Shown here: positions 1-4,907 of the stretch, one piece after another
Layout: each line of letters starts with the position of its first letter
Position numbering within the stretch: position 1 is the stretch's first letter
Assembly: GCA_030633145.1 (NCBI GenBank)
Contig: DAOVTM010000140.1
Coordinates: 1-9,357, forward strand
DNA length: 9,357 nt
Origin: Desulfobulbaceae bacterium
GTDB lineage: Bacteria; Desulfobacterota; Desulfobulbia; Desulfobulbales; Desulfobulbaceae
Direction: 5' to 3'
Notes under the pieces: model-generated
Databases searched by the model: none
What the model saw: only the letters and a program-made list of their open reading frames with translations
Told to the model about the DNA's origin: nothing
Made by a program: the position numbers and the translations under genes

Positions 1-2
1 CA

Positions 3-824
3 ATGGCAGAAAGTGGCTGGTTAACTCGTTCATTAGAACAGCCTCATCCATACACTTTAGATTATAATGGCAAAATTAGTAACAAATTAGTCAAAAAAGC
101 CTTTTTAGAATTGATTGATGCTATTGAAACAAAGAGACTTAACCCAAAATATATTCTTATTGAGCTAATAAAACAAATAATTGCTATTCAAGAACAAAAT
201 ATTATAGCTTTTACTCCATTAACAAATCCTGAAAAACTTACAATTTCAAAGCTAATAGATACATTAGATTCACAATTTTCATTCAACTATTCTACCTTTG
301 GAGGTTCAAAGCTACCAGTTATTGCTTTTTATGCTATTTATCAAATTTTACTCATTGAAATATCAAGATATTCGCACTGTATTTTAAAATCACTCGGCAG
401 TCATACTATTTCTGATAGAACATCAAAAAGTGCAGGAGATATAGAAATTTTCAAAAACAAAAAATTATTTGAAGTGATAGAAATTAAATTAGATAAAAAA
501 ATAGATGCGAACATACTTAGAATAGCAAATGAAAAAATTATCAAATTTAATCCCAGGAGATATTATATACTGTCACATCATGATGTAGATACAAATGAAA
601 TTGAAGCAATAAATAGCATAATAAATACAGTAAAGCAAGAACATGGCTGTCAGATTGTAATTAATGGACTTCTTCCAACATTAAAATATTATTTTAGATT
701 AATTTCAGATTTATCTCTCTTTATCACGGCATATACGACTTTAATTGCAAATGACTTAGAATTAAAAAATATCCATAAACAAAAATGGCAAGAATTCATT
801 TTGGAGCTTCAAGATGAGTTATAA
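3..824 (+). CDS. Type II restriction endonuclease, PD-(D/E)XK fold, possibly 5'-truncated by the window
   Basis: Probable restriction enzyme of the R-M pair formed with the cytosine methyltransferase that follows; it would cut DNA not modified by that enzyme. The 273-residue product has a PD-(D/E)XK signature in its middle: D146 (in SAGDIEIF), then after a short beta hairpin E160-I161-K162 (in EVIEIKLDKK). Strand and helix predictions by eye fit a core nuclease fold in residues 140-225. I cannot assign a family; SacI-like or related methylase-linked nucleases are possible. The first ATG lies only 2 bases inside the window, so the true start may be further upstream and the N-terminus incomplete. 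The gene overlaps the methyltransferase by 11 bp, indicating co-transcription. Its base composition is far more AT-rich than the genes from ftsB onward, a sign of transfer. The nuclease role is inferred from the motif plus position; the motif is seen, the specificity is unknown. Confidence 0.72.
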   Translation: MAESGWLTRSLEQPHPYTLDYNGKISNKLVKKAFLELIDAIETKRLNPKYILIELIKQIIAIQEQNIIAFTPLTNPEKLTISKLIDTLDSQFSFNYSTFGGSKLPVIAFYAIYQILLIEISRYSHCILKSLGSHTISDRTSKSAGDIEIFKNKKLFEVIEIKLDKKIDANILRIANEKIIKFNPRRYYILSHHDVDTNEIEAINSIINTVKQEHGCQIVINGLLPTLKYYFRLISDLSLFITAYTTLIANDLELKNIHKQKWQEFILELQDEL

Positions 825-1914
825 ATTTATTGATTTGTTTGCCGGCATAGGTGGATTTAGATTAGGTTTTGAAAAAACAGGTTTTCATTGTGTTTTTAGC
901 TCTGAAATAGATAAACATGCTCAAGAAATGTATTTTGAGAATTATAATGAGAAACCTTTTGGTGATATTACAAAAATTGATGTTAAATCTATACCGGATT
1001 TTGATATAATTCTTGCTGGATTCCCTTGCCAACCATTTAGTATTGCAGGAGATAAAAAAGGATTCAGTGATACCAGAGGAACTTTATTCTTTGATATAGT
1101 TCGAATAATAAAACACCATAAGCCAAAAGTAGTTGTTTTAGAAAATGTTAAGCATTTTAAAAATCACGATAAAGGCAATACGCTAAAAACTGTTTTAAAA
1201 GTATTAAAGAAACTTGGATATAAAACAAGCTGGAACCTTCTAAATGCTAAAGACTTTGGGGTTCCTCAGAACAGAGAAAGAACAATTATTGTTGCCTCAG
1301 CAAATCATATTGAATTTGATTTTAAGCAAATTGATAAAAGGGCAGAAATTTCATTAAAAGAAATTCTTGATGAGGAATGCAATGGGGAAAAATTTGAATA
1401 CTTGAAAAAATCTGAATATACCCTTGTTAATAATCCTAAAAAACAACTTTCAGGTCTTATATTTGCTGGTTATAGAAATAAGAAAATTAGACAAAATGGA
1501 GTTAGAAAAAATACAGAACATTTATCCCGAGTGCATAAACAACCTAATAGAATATATTCATCAGAGGGTACACATCCAACATTATCTTCTCAAGAACCTA
1601 CAGGAAGATATTTTATATATCATAAGGGGAAGGTCAGAAAACTGACATTAAATGAATGCTTTCGACTAATGGGCTTCCCTGATAATTTTAAAAAAATTGG
1701 CGCAAAATCAAAACTTTACAACAGAATAGGCAACTCAATAGTTGTTCCAATGGTTGCGGAAATAGCAAAACAAATTAAGCATCAACTTTTTAACCAGGAA
1801 TATCTGCATCATTATAAGCCCAAGCCAAAACAGTTAGAGCTATTCGACGTACAAGTAGGAATAAAATCACATAACAAACAAATCACTCCAGCGGAACAAA
1901 AAGGTTCCGGGTAG
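814..1914 (+). CDS. DNA (cytosine-5-)-methyltransferase of a type II R-M system
   Basis: Transfers a methyl group from S-adenosylmethionine to C5 of cytosine within a specific site, protecting host DNA from the adjoining nuclease. All main C5-MTase motifs are visible in order: motif I FIDLFAGIGGFRLGF (res 5-19, SAM binding), motif IV GFPCQPFS (69-76) with catalytic C72, motif VI ENVK (110-113), motif VIII QNRERT (152-157), motif IX around RKLTLNECFRLMGFPD (275-290) and motif X GNSIVVPMV (306-314). The target recognition region is roughly 200-268 and contains HLSRVHKQPNRIYS. At 366 residues it has normal length and appears intact. The ATG at 814 has a good ribosome site, GGAG at 803-806, 7 bases upstream and inside the nuclease gene. 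The last ~25 residues (GIKSHNKQITPAEQKGSG) look unconserved and may be read-through into flanking DNA. The target sequence cannot be read from the protein by eye. Confidence 0.95.
   Translation: MSYKFIDLFAGIGGFRLGFEKTGFHCVFSSEIDKHAQEMYFENYNEKPFGDITKIDVKSIPDFDIILAGFPCQPFSIAGDKKGFSDTRGTLFFDIVRIIKHHKPKVVVLENVKHFKNHDKGNTLKTVLKVLKKLGYKTSWNLLNAKDFGVPQNRERTIIVASANHIEFDFKQIDKRAEISLKEILDEECNGEKFEYLKKSEYTLVNNPKKQLSGLIFAGYRNKKIRQNGVRKNTEHLSRVHKQPNRIYSSEGTHPTLSSQEPTGRYFIYHKGKVRKLTLNECFRLMGFPDNFKKIGAKSKLYNRIGNSIVVPMVAEIAKQIKHQLFNQEYLHHYKPKPKQLELFDVQVGIKSHNKQITPAEQKGSG
1892..1909. repeat. Perfect 6-bp inverted repeat at the end of the methyltransferase gene
   Basis: cggaac (1892-1897) and gttccg (1904-1909) are perfectly complementary, with a 6-base loop aaaaag. 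It lies in the last codons of the methyltransferase, where the AT-rich cassette gives way to more GC-rich DNA. There is no T-tract after it, so it is not a convincing intrinsic terminator; it may be a relic of the cassette boundary. Confidence 0.4.
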
Positions 1915-1990
1915 TGCAAAGCATATTGGTACGCTTCTCTTATCCGCTGAGTTCAGTCATCAGGAATCTTCCATTTCCAGAGAAACAACA

Positions 1991-2317
1991 GTGAAAACCA
2001 GGAAAACTCCGCATAAAAACATAAAAGAAGGGTTAAACAAGCGGGAAAAAAAGGCTCTGCTCCGCATAACCCTGGCAGTGCTGCTACTCAGCTTACTCTG
2101 TATTGCCTTTATTCCCGGTCGCAGCCTCTACTCACACCACCAGCTGAAGAAAGAAATTAAACAGCTACGCAGGGAGATTACGGACAAGGAAGAACGTATA
2201 GGTGAACTCACCCTGGAGATTAACAGATTACAGAATGATGATGCCTATCTGGAACAGATTGCCAGGGATAAATACGGGATGCTCAAAAAGAATGAAGAGG
2301 TTTATGAAATCGAGTAA
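1991..2317 (+). CDS. ftsB: FtsB/DivIC-type septum formation initiator (cell division protein)
   Basis: Small bitopic inner-membrane protein of the divisome, expected to form a coiled-coil complex with FtsL and FtsQ that licenses septal peptidoglycan synthesis. The 108-residue product has a basic cytoplasmic N-terminus (1-22), one membrane segment (about 23-41, RITLAVLLLSLLCIAFIPG), a periplasmic coiled coil (about 47-83) and the typical FtsB tail (84-106, DDAYLEQIARDKYGMLKKNEEV). Length and layout match the family. The start is GTG at 1991; no ATG is available upstream in frame, and the ribosome site is weak (AGAG at 1979-1982). Its own 76-bp upstream gap lies right after the transferred R-M cassette, so its original upstream neighbour may have been displaced. 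Codon use is unlike the cassette and like the downstream genes. Confidence 0.85.
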   Translation: MKTRKTPHKNIKEGLNKREKKALLRITLAVLLLSLLCIAFIPGRSLYSHHQLKKEIKQLRREITDKEERIGELTLEINRLQNDDAYLEQIARDKYGMLKKNEEVYEIE

Positions 2318-2352
2318 TTGAAATAATTGATCAATGAGTCGAGCCAGGGAAT

Positions 2353-2388
2353 CCCTGACCCGATACCTGACCAAATACCTGATCCGAT
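2353..2388. repeat. Three tandem 12-bp repeats between convergent genes
   Basis: Three near-identical units follow one another: ccctgacccgat (2353-2364), acctgaccaaat (2365-2376) and acctgatccgat (2377-2388). The first overlaps a near-palindrome cagggaatccctg (2345-2357). The array lies between the ends of ftsB and the FmdB-like gene and is not part of a credible reading frame. No function can be assigned. Confidence 0.7.
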
Positions 2389-2390
2389 AC

Positions 2391-2415
2391 AAAAGGAGAA
2401 CCACACGGGTTCTCT
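2391..2415 (-). terminator. Candidate intrinsic terminator of the FmdB-like gene
   Basis: gagaacc (2396-2402) pairs perfectly with ggttctc (2408-2414) around a 5-base loop, with a further G-T pair outside. Read on the minus strand the stem is followed by CTTTTG, a short U-tract, 11-35 bases past the FmdB-like stop. The T-run is short, so termination efficiency is uncertain. On the plus strand no T-run follows, so ftsB has no matching terminator here. Confidence 0.45.
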
Positions 2416-2426
2416 ACCGGCTAGGC

Positions 2427-2642
2427 TCAGGAAAAACCTGATCTTGACGAACAGCCGGAAAGTGCTCCACTGGGAATGGATGGCCGCCCGGATCCCATCT
2501 GAAAATGGGTCGCTGAAACAGCTTTTTTAACATCCAGGCTTGCACATTCCGGACATTTCACGATCCCCAGGTTGCCTGGTGAGGTGGTGAGTATCTCAAA
2601 ATGTTTTTGGCAGTCTTTGCAGATATACTCATAAATCGGCAT
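2427..2642 (-). CDS. FmdB-family putative regulatory zinc-ribbon protein
   Basis: Short zinc-ribbon protein of the FmdB type (named after a putative regulator in a methylotroph); its biochemical role is not established. The 71-residue product starts MPIYEYICKDCQKHFE, the hallmark of the family, and has two CxxC knuckles (C8/C11 and C30/C33) that should bind one zinc ion. After residue 45 it becomes Gly/Ser-rich (GSGRPSIPSGALSGCSSRSG), a weakened version of the Ser/Gly/Cys tail common in these proteins. The start is well fixed: on the minus strand AGGAGG (2650-2655) sits 7 bases before ATG. It converges with ftsB and diverges from the UDG-like gene. The final fold is secure; regulatory function is only the family label. 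Confidence 0.85.
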   Translation of the reverse strand: MPIYEYICKDCQKHFEILTTSPGNLGIVKCPECASLDVKKAVSATHFQMGSGRPSIPSGALSGCSSRSGFS

Positions 2643-2756
2643 TACTTTTCCTCCTGATATTACTATATATTATTAAAATCTCTTGATTAATTATCATATA
2701 ATATAAGCACGAAAACAGAGCTTGTCAGTAAAAAATATACAAATGAAGATATCAAG
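2643..2756. promoter_or_regulatory. AT-rich divergent promoter region between FmdB-like and UDG-like genes
   Basis: This 114-bp gap separates two divergently transcribed genes and is visibly more AT-rich than either. It contains TATAAT on the plus strand (2697-2702), but without a good -35 at the right distance, and the plus strand of 2661-2706 is almost purely A/T. On the minus strand a strong Shine-Dalgarno for the FmdB-like gene lies at 2650-2655. It should hold both promoters, but exact boxes cannot be assigned. Confidence 0.4.
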
Positions 2757-3566
2757 ATGAAAAAACCCGTTGATCCGGCGGCTCTGACTCAGGTTGCCCG
2801 CCAGACTCGCAGTCTGCTCGCCTTTCATCAAGAAATCGGCTTGACCGATTATCCGACTGCACCCGGACTGGTTACCTTCCTCTCCGCCCGCCAGCCTGCT
2901 GCTGCTCCCCATCCTGTTGCCGCACCACGGCAGAGCAAGGTCGCCAAACCCGCTGCCCCTGAACCGATCCGCATCTCCAAAGAGTCCATTCAGCCCCAGT
3001 TGGAAAGAATCTCCCAGGAACTGAGCCGCTGTCAGAGCTGCCCTGAAACCACAGAGCAAACCATTAAGATACCCGGCTCAGGTACCCCGCAGCCACGCCT
3101 CTTGATCATCGGTGATGCCTGTATCGGTACCCCCTCGGATACAAAGGTAATCTGGAGCAGAGAAGAGGATGAACTGTTCCTGAAGATGATGGCAGCCATC
3201 GGCCTGAGCCGGGAATCAATCTATGTCACCAAGGCGGTCAAATGCTGTCAGCCGGCTCCCCTGAACCCTGATGCAGAGGCGGCACAGCGCTGCCTCTCCT
3301 TTCTGGAACGGGAGCTGGCTGCGATCCAATGCCCCCTGATCTGTACCATGGGAGAGGTGGCAACCCGCCTCATCCTCAAGACTCAGACCCCTATGATTCG
3401 GCTGCGGAAACGTTTTCACCAGTACCGCTATCCGCACGGCAACACGGCCAGGGTACTGGTCACCTTCCCCCCGGCCCTGCTCCTCCAGCACGAGGAACTG
3501 AAAAAGGGGGCCTGGGAGGATCTGCAGGCTCTGCAGCGGCAGCTTCCCGACAGCGAATCAGCTTGA
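2757..3566 (+). CDS. Uracil-DNA glycosylase superfamily protein (family 4-like, Fe-S) with altered catalytic motifs
   Basis: Related to Fe-S cluster uracil-DNA glycosylases, which remove uracil from deaminated DNA. The 269-residue product has an N-terminal extension (1-45), a Pro/Ala-rich linker (46-70) and a UDG-like domain (about 82-262). The four expected cluster cysteines are present: CQSC (C92, C95), then KAVKCCQP (C163 or C164) and C179, with the family's ~15-residue spacing in the last pair. The motif that is normally GExPGxxED is here GDACIGTPSD (119-128), and the HPS motif near the C-terminus is FPPALLLQ (237-244), so the usual acid/Asn and His are missing. Hence it may be inactive on uracil, act on another base, or have become a DNA-binding protein. 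The start ATG at 2757 has only a weak ribosome site (GAAG, 2745-2748). Family assignment is firm; activity is doubtful. Confidence 0.8.
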   Translation: MKKPVDPAALTQVARQTRSLLAFHQEIGLTDYPTAPGLVTFLSARQPAAAPHPVAAPRQSKVAKPAAPEPIRISKESIQPQLERISQELSRCQSCPETTEQTIKIPGSGTPQPRLLIIGDACIGTPSDTKVIWSREEDELFLKMMAAIGLSRESIYVTKAVKCCQPAPLNPDAEAAQRCLSFLERELAAIQCPLICTMGEVATRLILKTQTPMIRLRKRFHQYRYPHGNTARVLVTFPPALLLQHEELKKGAWEDLQALQRQLPDSESA

Positions 3567-3644
3567 AAGACGGCTCATGTTCCGACTGTCACCTCTCTTT
3601 TAAACAAAAAATTTGGCATCCTTCATTTCCCGGTTGACACTTTT

Positions 3645-3663
3645 CGCTTACCTGGGAACCAGG
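3645..3663. repeat. Repeat-core fragment cgcttacct fused to a small hairpin
   Basis: cgcttacct (3645-3653) is followed directly by gggaac (3654-3659). The same two words, in the same order but separated by cctgcgt, occur at 9298-9319 near the window end. The segment also forms a 5-bp hairpin, cctgg (3651-3655) with ccagg (3659-3663). A T6 run starts at 3672, too far from the stem for a standard terminator. Confidence 0.45.
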
Positions 3664-3741
3664 AACCATAATTTTTTAAAAGGATACTAAAAATCTTTGC
3701 ATATAGCATAGTCAATGATACTGTAGAGGTATAAGGAATTT

Positions 3742-3885
3742 CCAGAAAGTAGTCGAAGTCTCCGCTTATCTGACACATTCTTCTATGCAACACTTTCTGG
3801 TGCGCACAGCGGCACCCTACAGGTAGGTAAGCGCAGACTCCGAAAACATCATGGAAATAGAAGCGTAGGTTGCGCTGTGTGCACC
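3742..3885. repeat. Interleaved inverted repeats A-B-A'-C-B'-C' (two hairpins with complementary loops)
   Basis: Three inverted repeats are interlocked. A/A': ccagaaagt (3742-3750) with actttctgg (3792-3800), perfect 9 bp. B/B': 3754-3771 with 3825-3842, 18 positions with two mismatches and one G-T pair. C/C': 3799-3820 with 3865-3885, about 20 pairs with one bulge, one mismatch and one G-T pair. A/A' and C/C' define two adjoining hairpins; B lies in the first loop and B' in the second, so the loops could kiss. As DNA it can equally be read as a small repeat inserted in opposite orientation into two older palindromes. Whether it is transcribed cannot be told from the sequence. Confidence 0.75.
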
Positions 3886-3938
3886 ATTGCTTCAGCCCGT
3901 CAATGCGGAAGAAGAAGACAAAGTCAGCATAAGGAAAA

Positions 3939-4892
3939 ATGATGGCAAATTATCCCAGCTCTATCCACAAAAAAAATCATTTCCCCGTATCAGCCTGCCT
4001 CTTCCTCACCTTCCTGCTACTCACCTTACTGTCTGCGGGATGCCAGGACAGCAAAGAAGAAAAATACAGCCCAACGTACAGCGCAACCCCGCCCAAGGTT
4101 GTCACCAGATACATCCTCGGTGTCCACCCGCTCCACAACCCCAAACGACTCCATGAAATCTTTGGACCAATCACCGATTACCTGAGCAAGCAGATTCCCG
4201 GCGCAGTCTTCCAGGTCGAGGCATCCCGTAACTATGCCGCCTATGACAAAAAACTGTACGCGAGGGAGTTTCATTTCGGACTGCCCAACCCCTATCAGAC
4301 CGTCAACTCACTTAAACACGGCTACAAAGTGTTCGGCAAGATGGGGGATGATAAAAACTTCCGGGGAATCATCCTGGTACGCAAGGATTCTGCTATAAAA
4401 GAGGTGACTGATCTCAAGGGAAAAGCGGTCAGTTTTCCGGCTCCCACTGCCTTGGCCGCCACCATGATGCCGCAGTTTTATATGCAGAAACACGGCCTTG
4501 AGGTAATGAAGGACATTGATATCCGCTATGTCGGCTCCCAGGAATCCTCGATCATGAATGTTTTTCTCAAAGACGTGGCAGCCGGCTCAACCTGGCCCCC
4601 GCCCTGGCAAGCTCTTTCCAAAGAACGACCTGAGCTTGCACAGGAACTTGAGGTCAAGTGGTCAACAGCCCCCCTGCCCAATAACGGGCTGGTGGTTCGC
4701 GACGATGTACCTGAAGATATTCTTCAACAGGTGGCAAAGATTTTCTTCGCCCTCCACACCCACGAGCAGGGGAAAAAATGGCTTGCCCGAATGGAACTTT
4801 CCCGCTTTGAGGCAGCCAGCAATGAAACATACGCCCCAGTGCTTGATTTTCTAAAAGACTTCAACAACACTGTTCGTCCCATTGACTACTGA
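3939..4892 (+). CDS. PhnD-like periplasmic substrate-binding lipoprotein
   Basis: Periplasmic-binding protein of the PhnD/SsuA/transferrin-like group, whose characterised members bind phosphonate, phosphite or similar anions. The 317-residue product has a lipoprotein signal: hydrophobic stretch about 18-31 and lipobox LSAGC with lipidated C35. The mature part has two lobes: YILGVHPLHNPKRLHEIFGPITDYL (59-83) is the typical PhnD opening, GIILVRKDS...DLKGKAVSFPAPTA (143-171) the typical crossover, and STWPPPWQALSKERPEL (217-233) and LPNNGLVVRDDVP (246-258) the second lobe. Two ATGs are adjacent (3939, 3942); AAGGA at 3931-3935 fits the second better. It ends 15 bp before the sensor kinase gene, and no permease or ATPase gene follows, so it more likely presents a ligand to the kinase than feeds a transporter. 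The ligand is not predictable by eye. Confidence 0.88.
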   Translation: MMANYPSSIHKKNHFPVSACLFLTFLLLTLLSAGCQDSKEEKYSPTYSATPPKVVTRYILGVHPLHNPKRLHEIFGPITDYLSKQIPGAVFQVEASRNYAAYDKKLYAREFHFGLPNPYQTVNSLKHGYKVFGKMGDDKNFRGIILVRKDSAIKEVTDLKGKAVSFPAPTALAATMMPQFYMQKHGLEVMKDIDIRYVGSQESSIMNVFLKDVAAGSTWPPPWQALSKERPELAQELEVKWSTAPLPNNGLVVRDDVPEDILQQVAKIFFALHTHEQGKKWLARMELSRFEAASNETYAPVLDFLKDFNNTVRPIDY

Positions 4893-4907
4893 GAGACCGC
4901 CTCAACC

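Larger units (their letters stand above)
3567..3938. other. 372-bp non-coding region packed with inverted repeats
   Basis: No credible gene is seen between the UDG-like gene and the lipoprotein gene; open frames here are short and lack family features. The left part holds a hairpin beside a repeat core (3645-3663) followed by a T6 run at 3672-3677. The middle (3742-3885) holds interleaved inverted repeats. A TTGACA occurs at 3634-3639 but no -10 box stands at the proper distance. The lipoprotein promoter must lie somewhere in this stretch. Confidence 0.7.

Noticed and set aside
2327..2530. 67-residue plus-strand open frame after ftsB
   Set aside because: Its repetitive IPDPIPDQIPDPI start derives from the 12-bp tandem repeats and its remainder is antisense to the FmdB-like gene.
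3634..3639. Perfect TTGACA -35-like box
   Set aside because: No -10-like hexamer at 15-19 bp; nearest CATAAT is 27 bp away.
3651..3677. Hairpin plus T6 as a terminator for the UDG-like gene
   Set aside because: The T-run begins 9 bases after the 5-bp stem, so it does not fit an intrinsic terminator.
3742..3885. Integron attC site or CRISPR array
   Set aside because: No GTTRRRY/RYYYAAC ends and no regularly spaced direct repeats; the repeats are inverted and interleaved.
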